A stretch of 6,860 nt of DNA, taken from assembly GCA_026986885.1 (NCBI GenBank), contig JALSNT010000623.1, forward strand, positions 1 through 6,860, in the 5' to 3' direction. Shown in pieces: positions 1-5,144 of this stretch. The position numbers and the translations under genes are program-made. The notes beneath the pieces were generated by a model. That model saw only the letters and a list, made by a program, of their open reading frames with translations. It was not told the DNA's origin and did no database searches. Source of the stretch: Desulfobulbaceae bacterium. GTDB taxonomy: Bacteria > Desulfobacterota > Desulfobulbia > Desulfobulbales > Desulfobulbaceae. The number at the start of each line of letters is the position of its first letter. Positions within the stretch are counted from its first letter, which is position 1.

Positions 1-1
1 G

Positions 2-118
2 ATCGGCAGCTATCCCTGTTTTTTCACCAGATGCGGTTGCGGAAACAAGAGAAACGGGCCGGGCAGCATGGCGGCAATGAGACCAGACCACCAGGAAAGC
101 CTGCCGATCCAGGCCGTC
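2..118 (-). CDS. possible 5' end of a further operon gene, perhaps flavin-reductase-like (partial)
   Basis: Directly after the dehydratase stop, one minus-strand frame stays open to the window edge (about 39 codons from base 118 down to base 2). It reads roughly DGLDRQAF...ARPVSLVSA...GEKTGIAAD. The spacing of a short helix, a PVSLVSA strand and a G-x-x-TGIAA turn resembles the N-terminus of flavin-reductase/RutF-like FMN-binding domains, but this is a pattern impression over few residues. No ATG is available. Candidate starts are GTG at 91, CTG at 112 or TTG at 139 (overlapping the dehydratase), and none has a good Shine-Dalgarno. Another frame of the same strand stops at about base 14, which makes it less likely. 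The stretch could also be plain 3' untranslated sequence. The 3' part lies outside the window. Confidence 0.3.
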
Positions 119-1085
119 AGCGATTGCCGGCAGCGACAATTTTGCTTAAGCGGTCAATGGCGATATTACCGCCGCTCACAACCAGAACAATGTTTTTATC
201 ACGCATTTTCCCGGCAAGCGCAATGGCGGCGGCAAGGGATGCGGCGCCTGCTTCTTCCACCAGGTTGTGACTGTGTATAAGAAGTAGGCGAACCGCCTCT
301 TCAATGGCAGCATCCGGCACCAGGACAAAATCATCAAGATATTTTCTCATTATCGCCTGGGTATTGGCAAAGGAAATACGGGTGGCCAGCCCCTCGGCAA
401 TGGTGGTCATTTCGGCCTCTACCGGCCGCCCCTGCAGCCAGCTCTGCTGCTGGGTCGGGGCCTGGGCGGATTGAACGCCGATAATTTGCACAGCAGGATT
501 GATGGATTTGGCGGCTATGGCCGTGCCGCAGACCCCGCTGCCGGCACCAACCGGTACAATGATAACATCAACATCCGGCAGCTCTTCCATAATTTCCAGA
601 CCGTAAGTCCCAACCCCGTGGATGAGCGGCTCATCGGTCGGGCCGACAAAGGTGCCTCCTTGTTTTTCGGCAACCTCTGTAATCCACAGCCTGGCTGTAT
701 CAAAGTCAGGACCATGAAAGACAACCTCTGCTCCCAGGCCACGCATGGCAGCGACCTTGCCCGGATTTGCTCCTTCGGGTACGGCTATGGTTGCCTTGAC
801 GCCGTGGGCGCGGGCGGCAAAGGCTATGGATTGGCCGTGGTTACCGGTGGAGGCGGTAAACAGACCACCGAGTTTTTGTTCTTTACTCAGACCTGCTACC
901 AGATTAAGGCCGCCCCTGACTTTAAAGGCGCCGACCGGCTGATGGTTTTCATGCTTGAGAAAAACCCGGCCGCCGACAAGTTCGCTCAGTCCCTGATAAT
1001 GGAAAAGCGGAGTTGGTCGCAGGTGTTGGTATACATGCGTCCTGGCCCGGTAAATATCGTGGATTGTCGTTGTTATATCAGTCAT
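117..1085 (-). CDS. PLP-dependent threonine/serine dehydratase
   Basis: A 322-residue fold-type II PLP enzyme that should deaminate threonine to 2-oxobutyrate and/or serine to pyruvate in the cytoplasm. The Schiff-base lysine is K55 in AFKVRGG, the substrate-carboxylate loop is STGNHGQ (79-85), the phosphate-binding glycine loop is VGAGSG (179-184), and the serine that contacts the pyridine nitrogen is in VSGGN (303-307). There is no C-terminal ACT regulatory domain and the length fits the short catabolic or serine-racemase-like subgroup, so feedback inhibition by isoleucine is not expected. GNHGQS, rather than the GNHAQG usual in biosynthetic IlvA, also occurs in EutB-type and other dehydratase-like members, so the exact substrate is uncertain. 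The ATG start overlaps the stop of the upstream regulator gene by four bases (ATGA), with no strong ribosome site of its own, suggesting translational coupling. Family call is firm; substrate is inferred. Confidence 0.9.
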   Translation of the reverse strand: MTDITTTIHDIYRARTHVYQHLRPTPLFHYQGLSELVGGRVFLKHENHQPVGAFKVRGGLNLVAGLSKEQKLGGLFTASTGNHGQSIAFAARAHGVKATIAVPEGANPGKVAAMRGLGAEVVFHGPDFDTARLWITEVAEKQGGTFVGPTDEPLIHGVGTYGLEIMEELPDVDVIIVPVGAGSGVCGTAIAAKSINPAVQIIGVQSAQAPTQQQSWLQGRPVEAEMTTIAEGLATRISFANTQAIMRKYLDDFVLVPDAAIEEAVRLLLIHSHNLVEEAGAASLAAAIALAGKMRDKNIVLVVSGGNIAIDRLSKIVAAGNR

Positions 1086-1912
1086 CGGATCGTAATTTTT
1101 CGTCTTTTTTTGGACAGGCCGAGCAACTGGGTGGTCTGGACGGCTATTTCTTCTATGGACCGACCCTCGGTATTAAGTTTTTGTATAGAGTGCTGCATAT
1201 AGAGTTGCTCTGCCTGGCGTAGTTCATTGGCGCAGGTGGCTAATTTTGCATAATCACTGTCCGGGTAACGCTTTTGCCGCAGTTTATGCAGGTATCCCGG
1301 AGATGTGGTAAGGCCGACGGTTCTTCGTCGGTTACGGACGATATCAGCTGGTAGTTCATATCTGTTTAAATGATCGGCTGTCAGGGGAAAATTTGCCACT
1401 TTATATCCCATATGGGTGGCAAGGTAGACACTTACCGGGGTTTTTCCTGATCGTGAAACACCAATAATAATGATATCGGCGGCATCATAGCCGCTGGTCT
1501 GTTTGCCGTCATCATGTTCAAGAGTGTAATGAATGGCCTCTACCCGCTGGTCCAGCTGTGATTCATCACGGTGGCGAAAATAGCCGGGTTCGCGCAGGGC
1601 CCTGGCCTCAAGGGCCGCTTCAAGGTTGTTAAGAAATCCGCCATACAGATCAAACATTTCCACGTCGGCAACGGAAAAGATCTCCCGCACCTCTCTATCC
1701 ATGATGGTACAGAAGACAAGTGGTTGGAGAACACTTGACTGTTCACGGATAAGCTGCAATGCCCTGTTTGCGTCATTGACAGTGCGGACAAAGGGTATTT
1801 TTTCCTCATTAAAGTTAATTTCCGGGAACTGACACAACAACGACCTGCCAAGCTCCTCTGTTAGAATGGCAGTGGAATCGGATATATAGTATACATCTTT
1901 AACCTTCCACAT
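1082..1912 (-). CDS. ppsR: PEP synthase / pyruvate,phosphate dikinase regulatory protein (kinase/pyrophosphorylase, DUF299)
   Basis: A 276-residue member of the PpsR/PDRP family, the same size as E. coli PpsR. Family members inactivate PEP synthase or pyruvate,phosphate dikinase by ADP-dependent phosphorylation of a threonine near the catalytic histidine, and reactivate it by phosphate-dependent removal. The N-terminus (VYYISDSTAILTEELG) matches the family's opening SDSTG-like strand. HDDG is at 133-136, the P-loop GVSRSGKT at 151-158 is followed by PVSVYLA, and VGLTTSP with a C-terminal SIEEIA helix completes the domain. The frame is open further upstream, to a potential ATG at 2008, but the family N-terminus and a strong ribosome site (AAGGGGGG, 5 nt away) fix the start at the ATG at 1910-1912; a GTG lies one codon earlier. 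The start overlaps the cytochrome stop (TGATG) and the end overlaps the dehydratase start. Whether the target is PpsA or PPDK cannot be told here, since neither gene is in the window. Confidence 0.93.
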   Translation of the reverse strand: MWKVKDVYYISDSTAILTEELGRSLLCQFPEINFNEEKIPFVRTVNDANRALQLIREQSSVLQPLVFCTIMDREVREIFSVADVEMFDLYGGFLNNLEAALEARALREPGYFRHRDESQLDQRVEAIHYTLEHDDGKQTSGYDAADIIIIGVSRSGKTPVSVYLATHMGYKVANFPLTADHLNRYELPADIVRNRRRTVGLTTSPGYLHKLRQKRYPDSDYAKLATCANELRQAEQLYMQHSIQKLNTEGRSIEEIAVQTTQLLGLSKKRRKITIR

Positions 1913-2187
1913 CACATCCCCCCTTGGTCCCTTTTGTGGCAGAACAGACAGCGGTATTTTGGTGGGTGATCTTTGGGCAGCGGAGCGATTCCTTCCGGAG
2001 AATGGCATTTCCCACAGTATTTTTCCGCCTCTTTTTTCTTCATGTGGAGAAAGGGCGCATGGTCATCGTCTTTGGGCAGGTGTGCCGTGCTTTCCGGGGG
2101 GGCGCTCCAGAGAAAAATTAACAGAGCTGCACAGACTGCAACAAACAGGATGTTATAGATAACTATTTTATTCTTATTTTTTTGCAT
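1912..2187 (-). CDS. small membrane-anchored di-haem c-type cytochrome
   Basis: A 91-residue protein. A lysine-rich N-terminus (MQKNKNK) is followed by one hydrophobic segment at about residues 8-27, which acts as an uncleaved anchor or a signal peptide. The rest is a short, presumably periplasmic domain with two haem c attachment motifs, CGKCH (58-62) and CLFCH (80-84). Additional histidines at 43, 48 and 74 could be distal ligands, and M50 or M91 are less likely alternatives. The PKDHPPKYRCLFCH stretch looks like small multihaem proteins of sulfate reducers, and a role as an electron-transfer partner is inferred. No CXXCK or other enzymatic site is visible. The ATG at 2187 has no convincing Shine-Dalgarno, but the charged-then-hydrophobic start fits. 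The stop TGA shares one base with the ppsR ATG, so this is the likely first gene of the operon. It resembles no classical cytochrome subfamily that I can name with certainty. Confidence 0.85.
   Translation of the reverse strand: MQKNKNKIVIYNILFVAVCAALLIFLWSAPPESTAHLPKDDDHAPFLHMKKKEAEKYCGKCHSPEGIAPLPKDHPPKYRCLFCHKRDQGGM
1918..1925 (-). promoter_or_regulatory. strong ribosome binding site for ppsR inside the cytochrome 3' end
   Basis: Read on the minus strand this is AAGGGGGG, 5 nt before the ppsR ATG. It lies within the last codons of the cytochrome gene (encoding its C-terminal glycines). It decides the ppsR start and gives a basis for coupled translation through the TGATG overlap. Confidence 0.7.
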
Positions 2188-2260
2188 GGATCAATTTGAA
2201 AGTAGATTCTAAATTTAGGTAGATATATGGAGATCAAACCTAACCCGGATAAATCGGAAA

Positions 2261-2291
2261 ATTCGAAATAAGAAACATCAAATTCGAAACA
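2261..2291. repeat. AATTCGAAA short direct repeats
   Basis: Two copies of ATTCGAAA lie about 20 bp apart (near 2261-2268 and 2282-2289) in A-rich sequence. A related GTTCGAAATTCGA occurs at 2479-2490 on the far side of the long hairpin. TTCGAA is self-complementary, so the copies can also be read as an imperfect inverted flank of the hairpin. Such TTCGAAATTCGAA-like spacer tracts recur in intergenic or element-derived DNA, and no function is shown here. Confidence 0.45.
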
Positions 2292-2312
2292 ATATCAAAT
2301 AACCATAGAGAG

Positions 2313-2396
2313 TGTAGGTCTGGTTGAGTTCAGCGAAAGCGGACATTGATGGCGTCGGCCATTTGTCCGCTTTCGCTGAACTCAAGCAGACCTACA
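2313..2396. repeat. 84-nt near-perfect inverted repeat (long hairpin)
   Basis: Two 33-nt arms (2313-2345 and 2364-2396) are complementary at 32 of 33 positions, with one G-G mismatch (2323 against 2386). The outer arm starts TGTAGGTCTG and the inner end is GCGGACA. The 18-nt loop contains a further ATGGC-GTCG-GCCAT mini-stem, so almost the whole element can fold. There is no T-run on either side in either direction, so it is not an ordinary intrinsic terminator. It sits in the spacer, not in a gene. Possible identities are a REP/MITE-like element, a remnant of an insertion sequence or a processed RNA hairpin. Confidence 0.85.
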
Positions 2397-2512
2397 ATGA
2401 GTACCTTACTCCTCATTTGCTGCCTTAAAAAACAAAAATTTTTCAGGCTCACTGCAGGGACGCACTCTAGTTCTGCGGTTCGAAATTCGATATTAGCAGT
2501 TATGTTGGGTTG

Positions 2513-2524
2513 CGGGTGCACCCG
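2513..2524. repeat. 12-bp perfect palindrome CGGGTGCACCCG
   Basis: A perfect GC-rich palindrome in AT-rich surroundings, about 40 bp beyond the end of the reductase gene. It has no loop and no T-run, so it does not form a typical terminator. It could be a dimeric protein binding site or part of an element end. Function unknown. Confidence 0.5.
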
Positions 2525-2566
2525 ACTTAGGTAAAAATATGTCCCTTAAGCAGAGTGCGCTGATTT

Positions 2567-3601
2567 TCATCCTGCCATTTCAAGGGTGTGAAAATCTATA
2601 ATTTTTAACCGCAGGAGCAGGACAAGCCATTCCATGAGCACACTGCACAGCAGGGGATGTTTTGCCGACAGCCTGATCACCTTTTGATGTTTTTTTTGTT
2701 TACGTACCATGGCCGCTATTTCCGGTGCCCGGTATTGCGGATCAAGTATTTTCCGGGCCACGGCCTCACCAGAGACAATGGCTGGGTAGATGCCTTCACC
2801 GGTCAGGGGAGAGGCCAGGCCGGCCGCATCTCCAATCAGAAAAATATTGTTGAAAAAACAGCCTTGAAAATCTGAATTTACCAGAGCGGCCCCGGCCTGT
2901 TCCTTCCTGAGATTATAGCCCTGGTCGGCGGCCCAGAAAAGGAGCTGTTTTTTCAGTTCGGCAGGCGGACAGTTATCCACGTCACTGAATGCGCCTATTG
3001 AGATAACATCTTTGTGGGGAAATATCCAGCCGTAGCCGGATCCGAAAAGGCGGGTATTCAAATGCCACTGCATTGTACGGCATTTTCCGGGAACCATATA
3101 GTTGATGCCGACCCCCATTTTTTTGGTCTGCAGACCTAAAAATTTTCGGACCATGGAGGTGGCGCCGTCGGCGCCGATAAGATTTTTCCAGCCGATCGTC
3201 CGGGTATTGCCTGATGGATCTTTCACCTTCACATGATCGGAATAAATCGACTGGACCCTGGCCCCGGTTATTATTTCAGCGCCGGCCTTGTCGGCGGTCG
3301 CCGCCATCCATTGCCCAAGATTTTTCCGACTGATGGTTGCGATGATGGGGTTTGCTGCCCGCACCCGAATATGTTGCATATTGGTATGGACAAATTGATC
3401 GCAAAAGGCACCTTCTATGAGTTCTTCCGGCACGTATGCCAACAGGCCGCTCCAGGTTATACCACCGGCGCAGACCTTGGGACCGATAATCTGTTTTCTC
3501 TCAATCACCAGGACGCTGCGGCCGTTTTCAGCCAGTTTTGCCGCACAGGCAAGCCCGCCCGGACCGGCGCCGATGATGAGATTGTCAACCGAATTGTTCA
3601 A
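2567..3601 (-). CDS. geranylgeranyl reductase family FAD-dependent oxidoreductase
   Basis: A 344-residue flavoprotein. The FAD Rossmann motif GAGPGG (11-16) is followed by the ribose-binding acidic residue in VIERK (E34). The family's PKxCxGG-type loop is PKVCAGGIT (41-49), the second FAD motif is GADGATS (143-149), YGWIFP is at 190-195, and the GDAAG-x2-SPLTGEGIYPA block (257-274) binds FAD and lies near the active site. Family members reduce double bonds of isoprenoid chains (chlorophyll phytyl tail, archaeal lipids, some menaquinones). In a bacterium without visible photosynthesis genes, a quinone or polyprenyl side chain is a plausible but unproven substrate. No ATG is available: the TTG at 3601 is the only near start before an in-frame stop upstream, and it places the Rossmann strand correctly, though its ribosome site is weak. 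It is monocistronic here and divergent from the transporter gene. The C-terminal residues 316-336 are hydrophobic and may contact the membrane. Confidence 0.88.
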   Translation of the reverse strand: MNNSVDNLIIGAGPGGLACAAKLAENGRSVLVIERKQIIGPKVCAGGITWSGLLAYVPEELIEGAFCDQFVHTNMQHIRVRAANPIIATISRKNLGQWMAATADKAGAEIITGARVQSIYSDHVKVKDPSGNTRTIGWKNLIGADGATSMVRKFLGLQTKKMGVGINYMVPGKCRTMQWHLNTRLFGSGYGWIFPHKDVISIGAFSDVDNCPPAELKKQLLFWAADQGYNLRKEQAGAALVNSDFQGCFFNNIFLIGDAAGLASPLTGEGIYPAIVSGEAVARKILDPQYRAPEIAAMVRKQKKHQKVIRLSAKHPLLCSVLMEWLVLLLRLKIIDFHTLEMAG

Positions 3602-3637
3602 TAATTTTTTTAAGTATTTTTGGGGTCAGCCGTATTT

Positions 3638-3643
3638 TTTATA
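3638..3643 (-). promoter_or_regulatory. candidate extended -10 for the reductase gene
   Basis: On the minus strand TGTTATAAA (a TGn-extended -10, TATAAA at 3643-3638) lies about 37 bp before the TTG start. No good -35 is seen at the usual distance. Motif-only evidence. Confidence 0.25.
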
Positions 3644-3701
3644 ACAAAATTTGCTTACCATCATTGTGCAGAAAAAAGGGATAACATCGCTCAAACCAAA
3701 A

Positions 3702-3718
3702 CAACAGATTGCCTGTTG
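3702..3718. promoter_or_regulatory. operator-like inverted repeat CAACAG-N5-CTGTTG
   Basis: Perfect 6-bp half-sites separated by ATTGC, about 100 bp upstream of the reductase start. It could bind a dimeric regulator or form a small hairpin. No regulator can be named, and chance is possible in sequence of this composition. Confidence 0.25.
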
Positions 3719-3838
3719 CGCTCCTGAAACATGGCGGTTTATCCTTAATCTCTAAAATCATAGCCGATTATAGTATGCCGACGCATTATTTTTTGCAATG
3801 CTCATTGTCCAAATTATATGGTATTGGCAAGGACATAG

Positions 3839-3866
3839 TTGATGTGATACCTGTTGAGCATATAAC
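3839..3866 (+). promoter_or_regulatory. candidate sigma-70 promoter for the cation efflux gene
   Basis: TTGATG (3839-3844), a 16-bp spacer and TATAAC (3861-3866) form a reasonable -35/-10 pair facing the transporter. It would leave a 5' untranslated leader of about 140 nt that includes the tandem 12-bp repeat. Sequence match only. Confidence 0.35.
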
Positions 3867-3956
3867 CTGACCTGGATCTTAAATCGCTCAATTCAGATGG
3901 ACACAATTATCGGAACCCCGGTAAAAAAAATTGAAAAAAGCTGACAAGAGAACACA

Positions 3957-3980
3957 TTCGTGTACTATTTCGTGTACTAT
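3957..3980. repeat. tandem 12-bp direct repeat (2 copies)
   Basis: TTCGTGTACTAT occurs twice in exact tandem, at 3957-3968 and 3969-3980. Each unit contains the palindromic core GTAC. It ends about 33 bp before the transporter ATG, in its presumed leader, where a duplicated binding site or a slippage duplication could lie. Confidence 0.7.
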
Positions 3981-4012
3981 TGTCAGACAAATCATCCTTT
4001 CAGGTACCGGAT

Positions 4013-4921
4013 ATGTCCCATGAAACAAATTCGCTGAAAAGCATTTTCTTTGCCCTGGGCGCCAATGCTGCCATTGCCGTGGCAAAATTTCTGGCAGCTC
4101 TTTATACCGGCTCCGGGGCCATGATGGCCGAGGCCATTCACTCCCTTGCCGACACCGGCAACCAGCTTCTGCTGCTCCTGGGCATGCGCATGGCCCGGAA
4201 ACCGCCATCTGCCGATTTTCCACTTGGTCATGGCAAAGAGGTCTATTTCTGGTCGTTCATCGTCGCCCTGATGCTTTTCAGCATGGGTGGTTTATTTTCC
4301 ATCTATGAGGGAATTCATAAATTCCATAATCCTGAACCGTTGCATGACCCATTTGTGGCCCTGGCCGTACTTTTATTTTCAATATTCGCCGAAGGGGTTT
4401 CTCTCTGGGGATGTCTGCGCGAAGTGAACAAAGAGCGGCAGGGCAGGGGAATAATCAGGTGGTTTCGGGAGACAAGAAAATCGGAATTACTTGTTGTCTT
4501 TGGTGAAGATTCCGCTGCCATTGTCGGCCTTACCTTTGCCATGGGAGCAATTATTACCGCCATGCTCACGGGTAATCCCATGTATGATGCCGCCGGTTCC
4601 ATCGGCATCGGTATTCTTCTTGTTATTATTGCTGTTTTTGTCGGAGTGGAAGTCAAATCCCTGCTGGTGGGCCAGGGAGTTGAGGATATTGTCCGCAGGG
4701 ACATGCTGACTTTCCTTAACAACCGTGACGAGATTGATGAAGTTCTCAATCTTCTGACCCTTCAGCTTGGCGCTGATGTGATGGTCGCCGTCAAGGCCAG
4801 GATGGAATCGGCCGCAACCTGTGATGCTTTTGTAGAAAACATAAACAGATGCGAAAAAGCATTGCGGAAACAATTTCCGCAGATACTCTGGTTGTTCTTT
4901 GAACCTGATAATAAAAAATAA
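4013..4921 (+). CDS. cation diffusion facilitator (CDF) transporter, SLC30A9-like
   Basis: A 302-residue inner-membrane metal:proton antiporter of the CDF family, likely exporting a divalent cation such as Zn2+ or Fe2+. Six hydrophobic segments are visible at about 12-32, 36-58, 80-100, 113-133, 165-187 and 196-217, followed by a cytoplasmic C-terminal domain (220-302). The transport-site HxxxD in segment 2 is H43-SLA-D47. Segment 5 carries E165-D166 in GEDSAAIVG instead of the DxxxD of YiiP/FieF-type proteins, and this variant points to the SLC30A9-like branch. PLGHGKEVYFWSF (70-82) is the conserved loop before segment 3. The ATG at 4013 is preferred over an in-frame TTG at 3980 because it has an AGG ribosome site 8 nt upstream and gives the usual short N-terminus, whereas the TTG lies at the end of the tandem repeat without a ribosome site. 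Metal specificity cannot be read from the sequence. It has no operon partner in the window. Confidence 0.92.
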   Translation: MSHETNSLKSIFFALGANAAIAVAKFLAALYTGSGAMMAEAIHSLADTGNQLLLLLGMRMARKPPSADFPLGHGKEVYFWSFIVALMLFSMGGLFSIYEGIHKFHNPEPLHDPFVALAVLLFSIFAEGVSLWGCLREVNKERQGRGIIRWFRETRKSELLVVFGEDSAAIVGLTFAMGAIITAMLTGNPMYDAAGSIGIGILLVIIAVFVGVEVKSLLVGQGVEDIVRRDMLTFLNNRDEIDEVLNLLTLQLGADVMVAVKARMESAATCDAFVENINRCEKALRKQFPQILWLFFEPDNKK

Positions 4922-5011
4922 AAAAAAGATACAAAATAAATCTGGGTATAATTGAACCACCGCAACATTGAAAAAACAATATTTGCCATATTGCCCGCTC
5001 CATTGGAAAAC

Positions 5012-5041
5012 CACGGATTGACACGGATTCACACAGATTTT
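5012..5041. repeat. three tandem 10-bp units of CACGGATT type
   Basis: CACGGATTGA, CACGGATTCA and CACAGATTTT follow each other exactly in a 10-bp register within the spacer (4922-5144) between the transporter and pepN. Similar ACGGATT-type tandem tracts are seen between genes in various environmental bacteria. No function is established. A TTGACA lies across the first two units (5019-5024), but no good -10 follows at 17 bp. The remaining spacer is A-rich with no supported gene. Confidence 0.6.
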
Positions 5042-5144
5042 TTTGAATTTTGCAAGTCTGCCTGAGTATATCGAAGGCGGAGACCATACAGTTTTCCAAG
5101 TAATAACGGTAATCAAAAAATAAATAAAAAAAGATAAAAATATC

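Larger units (their letters stand above)
2188..2566. other. gene-free spacer with repeat and hairpin structure
   Basis: 379 bp between the end of the geranylgeranyl-reductase gene and the start of the cytochrome-ppsR operon, both on the minus strand. It must hold the operon promoter, but I find no convincing -35/-10 pair (the part near the start is AT-rich, with TTGATC and TAGAAT too far apart at 20 bp). It contains the 84-nt inverted repeat, TTCGAA-centred repeats, a 12-bp palindrome and an 8-bp inverted pair (CGCACTCT at 2461-2468 and AGAGTGCG at 2552-2559). No intact protein gene is supported. Confidence 0.7.
3602..4012. other. divergent intergenic region between the reductase and transporter genes
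   Basis: About 410 bp of AT-rich sequence with no supported protein gene. It holds candidate promoters for both directions, a CAACAG-N5-CTGTTG inverted repeat (3702-3718), a 9-bp direct repeat ATCGCTCAA (3686-3694 and 3883-3891) and a tandem 12-bp repeat just before the transporter. Confidence 0.6.

Noticed and set aside
1..109. Inverted pair GATCGGCAG (1-9) and CTGCCGATC (101-109)
   Set aside because: Nine bases with a 91-nt gap and no supporting structure; probably chance.
471..1202. 243-residue plus-strand open frame
   Set aside because: Antisense to the dehydratase and ppsR genes; low-complexity translation with no family features.
2313..2396. Intrinsic terminator for the reductase gene
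   Set aside because: No T-run follows the stem in either direction and the stem is far longer than typical terminators.
2235..2510. Possible integron attC site (ACCTAAC at 2238-2244 and GTTGGGT at 2504-2510 fit R''/R' cores)
   Set aside because: The cores are about 270 bp apart, far beyond known attC lengths, and no L-box arrangement or integrase is seen.
5012..5041. CRISPR-like array
   Set aside because: The units are only 10 bp in direct tandem with no spacers, and no cas genes are nearby.
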